Part shown: positions 1-7,552 of the stretch, one piece after another
Layout: every line of letters begins with the position of its first letter
Numbering within the stretch: position 1 is the first letter of the stretch
Virus record (IMG/VR): IMGVR_UViG_3300032224_000653
Location: 1-52,547 of that record
DNA: 52,547 nt
Source of the DNA: a virus
Direction: 5' to 3' (one strand)
The notes under the pieces: generated by a model
What the model saw: the letters and a program-made list of their open reading frames with translations, nothing else
Database searches by the model: none
Told to the model about the DNA's origin: nothing
Translations under genes and position numbers: made by a program

Positions 1-10
1 GGATCAGACG

Positions 11-442
11 ATGACAAATCTTAGCGTACACTTTACACTAGAAGAATTAACACATACGGATCACCGTGAGTTTGACAATACACCAAACCCAGCGGAGACC
101 AATAACCTTATTCGTCTGGCTGGATTGTTGGAAGATGTTAAGATCCTACTAGGTGGCAAACCTATCATAGTCAACAGCGCATTTCGCTCAAAGCAGGTCA
201 ACGACGCCGTTGGCTCTAAGGACACATCACAGCACCGTATTGGCTGCGCGGCAGACATTCGAGTACCCGGCATGACACCAGACGAGGTAGTTCGTGCCAT
301 CATTGCATCGGAGATTGGATATGACCAAATTATTCGAGAATTTGACCGCTGGACACATATTAGTGTTCCTAGTACTGCTGGCGGTAATCCTCGCCGACAG
401 TCTCTGATTATCGACAAGGCCGGAACGCGCCCGTTCGCCTAA
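11..442 (+). CDS. Peptidase M15A-type endolysin
   Basis: Zinc-dependent D,D-carboxypeptidase or endopeptidase that cuts peptidoglycan cross-links, expected to act at lysis. H75 and D82 in the segment SQHRIGCAAD and H116 in WTHIS sit where the M15 zinc ligands lie, and SAFRS (56-60) is the usual preceding motif. At 143 residues it is a typical free phage M15 enzyme with no signal peptide and no wall-binding domain. It is followed after 42 bases by a GH24 lysozyme, so the two form a lysis cassette. The ATG has only a weak upstream GGA and its own promoter lies outside the window. The family call is firm; bond specificity is not shown. Confidence 0.88.
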   Translation: MTNLSVHFTLEELTHTDHREFDNTPNPAETNNLIRLAGLLEDVKILLGGKPIIVNSAFRSKQVNDAVGSKDTSQHRIGCAADIRVPGMTPDEVVRAIIASEIGYDQIIREFDRWTHISVPSTAGGNPRRQSLIIDKAGTRPFA

Positions 443-452
443 ATTCTAAGTT

Positions 453-470
453 TGCGTATTAGTATACGCA
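453..470 (+). promoter_or_regulatory. Phage-type promoter (TGCGTATTAG), lysozyme
   Basis: TGCG-TATTAG with a purine (A, 470) exactly 7 bases after TATTAG, the arrangement shared by thirteen sites in this window. This copy is also self-complementary: TTGCGTAT-TAGT-ATACGCAA (452-471). Transcription from 470 would leave a 15-base leader holding the AGGAGG ribosome site (475-480). Confidence 0.7.
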
Positions 471-484
471 AGCTAGGAGGTACT

Positions 485-1015
485 ATGTTCAAGATTATTA
501 CGTCTTGTATCTGCGCGGCCGCCATCGTGTTTGGGTCTATAACCTACGACCCCTTTGGAAACTGGCTGATACAGTACGAGAAAAAGTTTGAGTGGGTGGC
601 AGAGTCCACCCTAGATTTAATTACCGGATTTGAGGGATTTCGCACCAAGGCCTACCAAGACCATAAAGGAAACTGGACGATTGGGGTGGGTCACCTAATA
701 CGCCCCCAGGATCGTTATATGCTCCATAGGGAGCTTTCTGAGGCCGAGGTGATAGATCTCCTACACCAGGACCTTAAAACGTGCTCAGAGGCCCTAGAAT
801 CGGCCCTAAAGGTCATGGTCAACAGGACCCAGGCAGATGCCCTGCACAGCCTGTGCCATAACATCGGCCCAGACCGTATGGTCCGCTCAGATGTGGTCAA
901 GCACCTCAACGAGGGCGACCAGGTTAAGGCAGCAAACGCCTTTATGAACTGGACCAACCCAGGACTAAAGAAACGAAGACAAGCAGAGCGGGCCCTGTTT
1001 TTGGCCGACAATTAG
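485..1015 (+). CDS. GH24 lysozyme with N-terminal hydrophobic anchor
   Basis: Muramidase that hydrolyses the glycan strand. E50, D59 and T65 have exactly the E-x8-D-x5-T spacing of the T4 lysozyme triad (E11, D20, T26), inside GFEGFRTKAYQDHKGNWTIG. Residues 4-18 form a hydrophobic segment rich in Ala, Cys and Ile, consistent with a signal-arrest-release export signal as in P1 or P22-type lysozymes. ATG 485 is chosen because AGGAGG lies four bases upstream. An in-frame TTG at 452 would place the promoter inside the coding region. It directly follows the M15 endolysin. No holin is adjacent inside the window. Confidence 0.92.
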   Translation: MFKIITSCICAAAIVFGSITYDPFGNWLIQYEKKFEWVAESTLDLITGFEGFRTKAYQDHKGNWTIGVGHLIRPQDRYMLHRELSEAEVIDLLHQDLKTCSEALESALKVMVNRTQADALHSLCHNIGPDRMVRSDVVKHLNEGDQVKAANAFMNWTNPGLKKRRQAERALFLADN

Positions 1016-1034
1016 GGGCGTAAAAGCCCTATTT
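1013..1034 (+). terminator. Terminator-like hairpin after lysozyme
   Basis: TAGGGGC / GCCCTA stem (one bulged G) with a GTAAAA loop, followed by TTT. It overlaps the lysozyme stop codon and is followed within a few bases by the next promoter motif, a terminator-promoter pairing seen elsewhere in the window. Confidence 0.5.
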
Positions 1035-1052
1035 AACGTATTAGTAGATATA
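1035..1052 (+). promoter_or_regulatory. Phage-type promoter (ACGTATTAG), virion operon
   Basis: AACG-TATTAG (1039-1044) with predicted +1 A at 1052. It is the nearest promoter upstream of the adaptor, fibre and tail hub genes through 7330, which have no other motif between them. The leader (1052-1095) carries CTCGAGGAAA as ribosome site. Confidence 0.7.
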
Positions 1053-1095
1053 AGGGCTGATCACCCATTAACATAACAAACCTCGAGGAAACACC

Positions 1096-1806
1096 ATGGA
1101 AGATTTTAAATCAAACACCAAGATGCAGTGCTTCAAAGAAGGCGGCTCGGTAAAGTATGAGTCACGCAAACAGCACAAGGAAGAGGTGTCTGCCGACATC
1201 GCACAAGACAAGAAGGTTGTCAAAAAAGCATTTAAAATCCATGACACACAGTCCCACGAGGGCAAAAAGACTGACCTCTCCAAGTTAAAAAAAGGTGGTC
1301 GCGCCAAGAAAGAACTTGGTACTGCACGTAAATTTATAAAGCCAGCCGATGCCCCATCAGGTGCTAAGGGTGGACCAAACAAGTACAAAACTGGCGGCAG
1401 CGTAACCAATGTATACGAGGCCAAAAAAGATTCTGGTGACAAAGACAACATCAAAAAAGTAAAAGACATCAAGGCCGCTAAGCTATGCGGCGGTAAGTCT
1501 GTTCGCAAGATGGCGGCCGGTGGTGCCTTAGAGGGCCAGGGTATTATCTCTGACACTGAACGTGCGGCTCTTCAGGGCGTTCTTCCTGGTGGCCAAGGCA
1601 TGGGCTCCGCCAATGATATGGAGCGCCGTCGTATGATGGAGCGCGCCAAGAACGCGACCAAGTATTTAGGGCCAGCACAACAGTCTGAGTTTGTTAATCA
1701 AGGTGGTATGGCAACGGCGCCATCCGCACCAGTTAACCAGCCTACTCGTCCATTCAAAAAGGGTGGCAAGGCCAAGAAGATGAACACCGGCGGAACTTGT
1801 TCTTAA
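1096..1806 (+). CDS. Basic Gly-Gly-repeat protein, probable virion-associated
   Basis: Not recognised by family. The 236-residue product is rich in Lys, Gly and Ala and repeats a short unit with two glycines between basic or hydrophobic residues ([47 protein letters not shown]). The same kind of GG unit occurs in the large virion proteins at 7553, 13866 and 16177 and in the minus-strand protein at 25710, which suggests a shared virion or assembly role (inference). It begins the tail and adaptor operon behind its own promoter, with GAGGAAA as ribosome site. No membrane segment or catalytic motif is visible. Confidence 0.8.
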   Translation: MEDFKSNTKMQCFKEGGSVKYESRKQHKEEVSADIAQDKKVVKKAFKIHDTQSHEGKKTDLSKLKKGGRAKKELGTARKFIKPADAPSGAKGGPNKYKTGGSVTNVYEAKKDSGDKDNIKKVKDIKAAKLCGGKSVRKMAAGGALEGQGIISDTERAALQGVLPGGQGMGSANDMERRRMMERAKNATKYLGPAQQSEFVNQGGMATAPSAPVNQPTRPFKKGGKAKKMNTGGTCS

Positions 1807-1807
1807 G

Positions 1808-1975
1808 ATGCCAATCAAATCTAAGGCCCAACAGGGTGCGATGTATGCCGCCGCTGCAGGCAAGTCAACCATCGGTATCCCTAAAAAAATAGGCAAGGAG
1901 TTCGTCAAGGCGGGCCCCGCCTCCAAAAATCTACCCAACAAAGTACAAAAGCGGGCCGCAGGAAGAGGAAGATAA
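1808..1975 (+). CDS. DUF3008-like small basic protein
   Basis: Fifty-five residues beginning [19 protein letters not shown] and continuing with [13 protein letters not shown] and LPNKV. This matches the pattern I know for DUF3008 proteins (KSKAQQ...GVPKKVAKEFV...LPE.V). Function is unknown and the charge suggests nucleic acid or scaffold contact (inference). The start lies one base after the previous stop. The stop (1973-1975) directly abuts the ATG of the adaptor gene at 1976. Confidence 0.75.
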   Translation: MPIKSKAQQGAMYAAAAGKSTIGIPKKIGKEFVKAGPASKNLPNKVQKRAAGRGR

Positions 1976-3055
1976 ATGGCGTATTCAAACACAACTGGTC
2001 AGACAAAGGTTAACGTCGACCAGTTAATTTCTTATGCGTTCCGTGATGCGGGCAAGACCGCAGAAGAGATCACGCCCGAGTACATTGATGCCGGTAAGCA
2101 GGCACTATTCTACAATCTTCAAAACCTATCCAACCTAGGCGTTAACCTCTGGCTCTTAGAGAACAAAGTTATCGGTGCCCAGACCAACGAGCAGTGGGTG
2201 ACACTCCCGGCGACAACCATCGACGTACGCGAGGCCAACTGGGTATACATCGTAAACCCATCTATCTCTGGAGCTTTGCCGTTAGACAACCCAGACTCTA
2301 TTTCGTTGTTTGACCAGTCGGCAAACGCAGACTTAAATCTACACGCCACATCTACACTGGGCGAAAACTATTTTGGTGCGGCGTATAGCACAGCGACACG
2401 TATATTTTATGTTGGCTTTAACGCCTACGTACCGGCAGGTACAGCGACCTACAACCTAGACTTTGAGGTTAGTAACGACGGCATAACCTGGGACGTATGG
2501 GAATCATTTCCCGAGACGACACTAACAGACCGCAACTGGGCCTACTTTACCATCAACGCCACGCAGGCGTTTTACTACTTCCGCCTAAAAAATCGTACAG
2601 CCGGCAGCACGTTCTCCTTGCGCGCCATTCAGTTCGCACAATCTCAACAGGTCATTCCACTCGCACGCCTAAATCGCGACGACTACTGGAACCTACCAAA
2701 CAAACAATTCCCAAGCCAACGCTCACTGCAGTACTGGTACGATCGTCAGATTGATCCAAAGATGTACCTATGGCCAGTACCAAACAACAACTACCAGGTG
2801 TTTCAGTTAATCATTGAAAAACAAATGGAAGACGTTGGTAAACTGACAAACGAGCTCTATGTACCCGATCGTTGGATTAGCTCCGTACAGGCCTCTTTAT
2901 CACACCGCATTTCTATGCAGATCCCTGGTGTGGAACTCACCCGTATTCAATATCTAGAAGGCCAGGCCGAAAAGTTATTCATGCAGGCCAACAACGAAGA
3001 GCGTGACAAGTCACCTATCTACTTCCAACCTAATTTTAGCTACTACACACGATGA
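1976..3055 (+). CDS. Head-tail adaptor/tail-tube protein with inserted beta-sandwich
   Basis: Residues 10-85 (VDQLISYAFRDAGK, AEEITPEYI, LFYNLQNLSNLGVNLW) and the C-terminal third (YLWPVPN, VPDRWISSVQASLSHRI) resemble the helical adaptor proteins that sit under the portal of podoviruses. Between them, about residues 95-230 read as an inserted beta-sandwich (NLDFEVSNDGITWDVWE, FYYFRLKNRTAGSTFSLRAI), reminiscent of discoidin or F5/8-type modules. The 359-residue length exceeds a plain adaptor for that reason. Its stop overlaps the next start as ATGA, giving translational coupling to a second adaptor-like protein. Family placement is by pattern recognition only. Confidence 0.65.
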   Translation: MAYSNTTGQTKVNVDQLISYAFRDAGKTAEEITPEYIDAGKQALFYNLQNLSNLGVNLWLLENKVIGAQTNEQWVTLPATTIDVREANWVYIVNPSISGALPLDNPDSISLFDQSANADLNLHATSTLGENYFGAAYSTATRIFYVGFNAYVPAGTATYNLDFEVSNDGITWDVWESFPETTLTDRNWAYFTINATQAFYYFRLKNRTAGSTFSLRAIQFAQSQQVIPLARLNRDDYWNLPNKQFPSQRSLQYWYDRQIDPKMYLWPVPNNNYQVFQLIIEKQMEDVGKLTNELYVPDRWISSVQASLSHRISMQIPGVELTRIQYLEGQAEKLFMQANNEERDKSPIYFQPNFSYYTR

Positions 3056-3666
3056 GCGTTATTCAGACCTATAATTCACTGGTACTTAACGTCCAGCAAT
3101 ACATGGAGCGTAACGATGCCGACTTCGTGGCTCAGATCCCTAACCTTATTGCGTTGGCTGAGTCATCTATCGCCGCCGAGTTAAAGACCTACATGCAGTT
3201 AATTGTTGTAGAGACCTCACTGGCACAAAACCAAGAGGTACTCAACAAGCCAGCACGTTGGCGTAAAACGGTTAGCATGAAGACTAACGGCAAGCCAATC
3301 TTATTGCGTAGTCAAGACTATATAGCTCAGTATCTATCTGAGTCTGACCCAGGTCTACCAAAGTACTACGCCGACTACGACTACAACAACTGGAACTTTG
3401 CACCAAGGCCAGACGTAGACTACCCTGTAGAGATTATTTACTTTGCAGAAATACAACCGCTAGACGAAACAAATCAGCAAAACTTATGGACGGCTATTGC
3501 ACCACAGGCAATGTTATTCGGTACATTGTTACAGGCCCAAGGCTATTTAAAAGCGCTAGACAAGTTGCCTGTATGGAAGCAATACTACACAGACGCGATC
3601 GCCGCGCTTAAGAAAGAAGATAACAGTCGCCGTGTCGACAGAAACGTATCGGTTCAGGAACCTTAA
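3052..3666 (+). CDS. Second adaptor-like head-tail connector protein
   Basis: A 204-residue, largely helical protein with segments (IPNLIALAESSIAAELK, KPARWRKTVSM, GLPKYYADYDYNNW, EIIYFAEIQPLD) typical of gp6/SU10-like adaptor proteins in podovirus connectors. Such proteins join the portal to the tail nozzle. The ATGA overlap with the preceding adaptor suggests equal production of the two. No catalytic motif is seen. Moderately sure of the structural role, less of the exact family. Confidence 0.65.
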   Translation: MSVIQTYNSLVLNVQQYMERNDADFVAQIPNLIALAESSIAAELKTYMQLIVVETSLAQNQEVLNKPARWRKTVSMKTNGKPILLRSQDYIAQYLSESDPGLPKYYADYDYNNWNFAPRPDVDYPVEIIYFAEIQPLDETNQQNLWTAIAPQAMLFGTLLQAQGYLKALDKLPVWKQYYTDAIAALKKEDNSRRVDRNVSVQEP

Positions 3667-3669
3667 TAT

Positions 3670-4947
3670 ATGACAACACCAGTCTACACATCGCCCTTCA
3701 CAGGCACAGTCGTTACCCCAACGGATGTGTCCTACTACGCTTTACCATTTAGTACTAATCAAGAACTTTTTTGGCCCTCTACGGTTAACGGTAGCCAAGT
3801 TCCTGCCGCTCGTATTATTGATTGTACCCCTAGCACCACCGGCCTATCTATTACCTTACCGGCCGCAGACCAGGGGACAGTTGGTGCAGACATTTTGTTC
3901 CGCAACTTCGGTGAAGATTCTTTTACAATCCTAGACAACACCGGCGGCGCCTCGGTCACAATTGACCCCGGTATTTCTCTGTATTTTTATCTTTCTGATA
4001 ATACAACTCAGGCCGGTGTCTGGCAGAATGTAACCTTTGGCGCCGGTACATCCGCAGCCGATGCCGCTACACTGGCAGGATATGGCCTGGCCGCAATTAA
4101 CGGCAAGCTGGCGACAACACAAAATGTTATTGACATTACCAGCACACCGTCTGTTACCGACGCAAGTCGTGCATCTACCTATGTATGGAACAGCGGTCTT
4201 GGTACATTAAATTTACCAAACATTACATCGTTATCCCCAGGTTGGTTTATTGGCTTTAGAAATGCTGGTAGCGGTTCACTATCTATTACACCGGTATCTC
4301 CCGCGTTAATTAATGGTAACAGCACAATTACAGTAAACCCAGGCGATTCTGGTTTTATCATGTATGATGTATCTACAGGTAACTTTATAACTGTAGGATT
4401 AACTGCACCATCAAATATTACCTTTACGGCAGAGACATTTGACGTTGATGCAATTGCTGGTGATACATTAAGTTTGGTATCGTTTGCTCCAATTATTCAG
4501 ACATACATATCACAGTCTACAACAAGAACAACTACACTAAACGTAGTACTACCCGCGATTACCCAGATATATGTCTTGGTAAACGATACAGGTGACACGG
4601 CGTATAATATTTCTTTTTCTATTATTGGTAGCTCACAGCCTCCTCTAGTATTAACAAACGGTGCAATTGCCACCGTGTTAAGTGACGGAACCAATTTATA
4701 TTCATTAACACAGTCATCGACCGGTATATTTTATGCCGCTAATGGTAGTGCCGCAAGCCCATCATATTCATTTAATACCGACCACGCAACTGGCATGTAC
4801 TTAGTTGGTACCAGTATATTAGGTCTATCCGCGCATGGCACTGAAGTAATTAACATTGACGCAACCAACACATCGGCGCTACTTACTACAGTGAACGGTA
4901 GCTTGGCCGCCACACTAACCATTGTTGAAGGCGGAACGTTTACCTAA
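3670..4947 (+). CDS. Tail fibre/spike-like protein
   Basis: A 425-residue Thr, Ser and Asn-rich beta protein. The N-terminal half repeats short strands around ITLPA, FRNFGEDSFTILDN and FRNAGSGSLSITP, and GAGTSAADAATLAGYGL is a segment often seen in phage fibres. Near the C-terminus, PSYSFNTDHATGMYLVG and LGLSAHGTEVINID form the D-x-x-TG-x-Y fibre repeat common in receptor-binding proteins. There is no chaperone cleavage domain or lyase signature. AGGAA precedes the ATG, and the stop overlaps the hub gene as TAATG. It probably reads the host surface (inference from fold pattern and position). Confidence 0.7.
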   Translation: MTTPVYTSPFTGTVVTPTDVSYYALPFSTNQELFWPSTVNGSQVPAARIIDCTPSTTGLSITLPAADQGTVGADILFRNFGEDSFTILDNTGGASVTIDPGISLYFYLSDNTTQAGVWQNVTFGAGTSAADAATLAGYGLAAINGKLATTQNVIDITSTPSVTDASRASTYVWNSGLGTLNLPNITSLSPGWFIGFRNAGSGSLSITPVSPALINGNSTITVNPGDSGFIMYDVSTGNFITVGLTAPSNITFTAETFDVDAIAGDTLSLVSFAPIIQTYISQSTTRTTTLNVVLPAITQIYVLVNDTGDTAYNISFSIIGSSQPPLVLTNGAIATVLSDGTNLYSLTQSSTGIFYAANGSAASPSYSFNTDHATGMYLVGTSILGLSAHGTEVINIDATNTSALLTTVNGSLAATLTIVEGGTFT

Positions 4948-7079
4948 TGGCTGACGGTACCTCTAAAGACCTCTCACAGTACGCACAAATTTATGCCTTA
5001 GCAATTCCTGCCGGCATAAAACGTGACGGTACAGTATTTCAGGCAGACCAATACACTGACGGCACCTGGTGCCGTTTTCAGCGTGGTGATCCCAAGAAAA
5101 TGGGCGGCTACCGTACACTATTTAATGGCGTTAGTGGTATCTATCGTGGCATTATTGCCCAACCATCCGGTGGTGTTAACTACATCTTTGCGGGTAATGC
5201 GTTTGGATTAGAGGCATTTAATACCAGCATTACATTTGGCACAGGCAGCGGACCATTTCCGGTTAATATTTTACCCGGCACCGTTAGGTTTACTTTAGTA
5301 TCCTATTCTACTCCAGACATTGTCATTGCTGGAGATGTTACTACTAGTTTTCCGACGGGCGCAAAAGTTATTTTAGATCAACTTATTCCTGTTCAGTATG
5401 AGGTGTTAACCTCATCATACACCTCACCAAATACTACCGTAACACTAGATCCAACATTTACTGAAACACCGACATACGCTTGGTTGGATAATGAGCCTGT
5501 GTTTGTGCCAGATACTACGGCGAGCCCATTTCGCAACCTGTGGCAGTTTGACGCCCAGTTTAGTCCGCAGTCTGGCGTTCTATCTATTTTAGCCCATCCG
5601 GGCCTAAACCTTACAAACATCGACAACAACCAAACGACTCAGGTATTGGTCGGTAACGTTGTTCCTAATTCTACCAACAGCTGGTCTTTTACTGGACTAT
5701 CTGATAGTGAAGGTCAAAACCCAACCTATTTACCAATTAAGGTAGACGGAGGCGTTTGCGTACTGTACCCATTTATTTTTGTGTATGGCTCTAATGGCTT
5801 TATTGCAAATAACAATGTCAACGCTGTGTATGACCAAAGAAATTTCTATGACTGGAATGGTTCACTAGCCAACCAAATTAATATGTCACCGTCCAAGATT
5901 GTCAAGGGCGCCGTAATGCGTGGTGGCACAACAGCACCATCTGGTTTGTTCTGGGCAACTGACTCTTTAATTCGTGTCAACTTTATTGGCGCTGCGCCAG
6001 ACTATTGGAAGTATGACGTTATTTCAAGCCAGATCTCTATTATGTCATCTAGCTCCGTTGTGGAGATGGATGGTGTATTTTTCTGGATGGGTGTCGACCG
6101 TTACTATATGTATAACGGTAACGTTGGGGTACTACCAAACGATAAAAACGTAAACTGGTTGTTTAACAACATTAACTATGAGCAACGTCAAAAGGTTTGG
6201 GCCACTAAGGTCCCACGCTACAATGAGATCTGGTTCTTTTATCCTCGCGGCACTAACACAGAGTGCACCGATGCCATTATCTATAACGTAAAAGATAAGC
6301 TCTGGTATGACGCCGGTGAGGCAGAGGGGGCCCGTCGTTCTTGTGGTTACACCACCGAGTTGTTCCCGACACCTATCTGGGCCGACTGGGAGTATGACAT
6401 CAATTATGGTGTTACAGTTACTGTAATTGATGCGCCTGAGAGCCTAACACCCCCTGCGGCAAATGAATTTTATGCCTCCGGTGACATCACCCCCGAGCTG
6501 TCCCCTGGTGATTATTTTTCATTCTCTAATAATCCAGAGGATACGGCGTACCGTGTGGCCGTATCAACACACATCTACGACACAACAATTGGTACCCCCG
6601 GCGTTACATTAATTACAGCAACAGAAGACTTTGCGGTGGCGCCAGTTGCCGGTGACTTAGTTTATCCATTTGTTGGTGGTTATAATATTTGGCAGCATGA
6701 GTTTGGTGTTAATAAGATTGCGCTAAACGGCGAGTTTGGAGTTTATTCTAGTATCACCACCAGCGACATTAGCTGGTTAACTGGTAGCCCAAGTGGTGAT
6801 ACATTAGTCGGTGTGAACCGCCGCATGCACCTACGCCGTGTTGAGCCTAACTTCTTGCAGGCCGGCACCATGAGCATGACCATCCTAGGCCGTAAATTTG
6901 CCGGTGGTCAGAACGAACAGAATTCTGGACCGTATTACTTTACACAACAAACTGGTAAAATTGATTTGCGTGTTGAATATCGCTTGATTCGTTTACAGTT
7001 TGAGTCTAACGAAATTGATGGTAACTTTGAGATGGGTCGTAACCTGATTACTGCAGAGTTTGGTGACGAGAGACCATAA
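4947..7079 (+). CDS. P22 gp10-like propeller tail hub protein
   Basis: A 710-residue beta-rich protein starting with CRFQRGDPKKMGGYRTLF, a pattern I associate with gp10-like propeller hubs of P22-type podoviruses, which close the portal channel and hold the packaged DNA. Repeated blade-like strands run through the chain (NLWQFDAQFSPQ, ILAHPGLNLTNI, VEMDGVFFWMGVDRYYMYNG, GVNRRMHLRRVEPNFLQAG). The start overlaps the fibre stop and the stop overlaps the next gene by one base. It is larger than P22 gp10 (472 aa), so extra domains are likely. Confidence 0.7.
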   Translation: MADGTSKDLSQYAQIYALAIPAGIKRDGTVFQADQYTDGTWCRFQRGDPKKMGGYRTLFNGVSGIYRGIIAQPSGGVNYIFAGNAFGLEAFNTSITFGTGSGPFPVNILPGTVRFTLVSYSTPDIVIAGDVTTSFPTGAKVILDQLIPVQYEVLTSSYTSPNTTVTLDPTFTETPTYAWLDNEPVFVPDTTASPFRNLWQFDAQFSPQSGVLSILAHPGLNLTNIDNNQTTQVLVGNVVPNSTNSWSFTGLSDSEGQNPTYLPIKVDGGVCVLYPFIFVYGSNGFIANNNVNAVYDQRNFYDWNGSLANQINMSPSKIVKGAVMRGGTTAPSGLFWATDSLIRVNFIGAAPDYWKYDVISSQISIMSSSSVVEMDGVFFWMGVDRYYMYNGNVGVLPNDKNVNWLFNNINYEQRQKVWATKVPRYNEIWFFYPRGTNTECTDAIIYNVKDKLWYDAGEAEGARRSCGYTTELFPTPIWADWEYDINYGVTVTVIDAPESLTPPAANEFYASGDITPELSPGDYFSFSNNPEDTAYRVAVSTHIYDTTIGTPGVTLITATEDFAVAPVAGDLVYPFVGGYNIWQHEFGVNKIALNGEFGVYSSITTSDISWLTGSPSGDTLVGVNRRMHLRRVEPNFLQAGTMSMTILGRKFAGGQNEQNSGPYYFTQQTGKIDLRVEYRLIRLQFESNEIDGNFEMGRNLITAEFGDERP

Positions 7080-7330
7080 TGGCCCAGATTCAGTTTTTTC
7101 CGTTTAACCCAGACTATATGAGCTGGGAGGACTGGAATGGTAACCTATTGGTTTATTACTCAGAGAATCCAATACCATACCACCTAGAGGAAGACTGGAT
7201 GCTAACCGCCAGCTCTGTGGCAGGATTACCAGACTTTGCAAAGTACCCAGTCCCAAGTCCAGAAACTTTTCCGGATTGGCAGAGCTGGGCAAATGAATTT
7301 ACCTTAATAATCAACGGCCCAACTCAATAA
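7079..7330 (+). CDS. Small conserved tail-operon protein
   Basis: Unrecognised 83-residue acidic, aromatic-rich protein (FFPFNPDYMSWEDW, PDWQSWANEF). It is coupled to the tail hub by a one-base TAATG overlap and ends the operon that starts at the 1039 promoter motif. Position suggests a minor tail or assembly protein. No motif supports more. Confidence 0.7.
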   Translation: MAQIQFFPFNPDYMSWEDWNGNLLVYYSENPIPYHLEEDWMLTASSVAGLPDFAKYPVPSPETFPDWQSWANEFTLIINGPTQ

Positions 7331-7353
7331 TTTAGGCCAAAAAAGCCAAAAAG

Positions 7354-7371
7354 CGCGTATTAGTGTATATA
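7354..7371 (+). promoter_or_regulatory. Phage-type promoter (CGCGTATTAG), internal virion operon
   Basis: TATTAG at 7358-7363 with CG just before and an A (7371) exactly 7 bases after. It is the last motif before the 11-kb run of virion genes ending at 18630, so it is probably their main promoter. The leader holds TTAGGAG before the ATG at 7399. Confidence 0.68.
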
Positions 7372-7398
7372 GGAACATAACAACTTAGGAGTAATAAA

Positions 7399-7548
7399 AT
7401 GCACGGATTACAGACAATGAAGTACCTCAACGAACAGGCCGCCGCCGCTGCAATTTTGGCCAAGCATGAAAAGGTTGAGATTGACCCAGTTTTTGAAAAG
7501 GCTGTTCAAGAGGCATTGGCCGCTAAAGCTAAAGCAATCTCTGAGTAA
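7399..7548 (+). CDS. Small MHGL-type protein
   Basis: Forty-nine residues, MHGLQTMKYLNEQ followed by an Ala/Lys-rich helix. TTAGGAG lies eight bases upstream of the ATG. The N-terminal MHGL-x-T pattern is shared with the minus-strand protein at 38242-38409 (MHGLNTIVKINKQ). The function of this small phage family is unknown to me. It is the first gene after the 7358 promoter motif and is followed four bases later by the tape-measure-like gene. Confidence 0.72.
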   Translation: MHGLQTMKYLNEQAAAAAILAKHEKVEIDPVFEKAVQEALAAKAKAISE

Positions 7549-7552
7549 TTAA

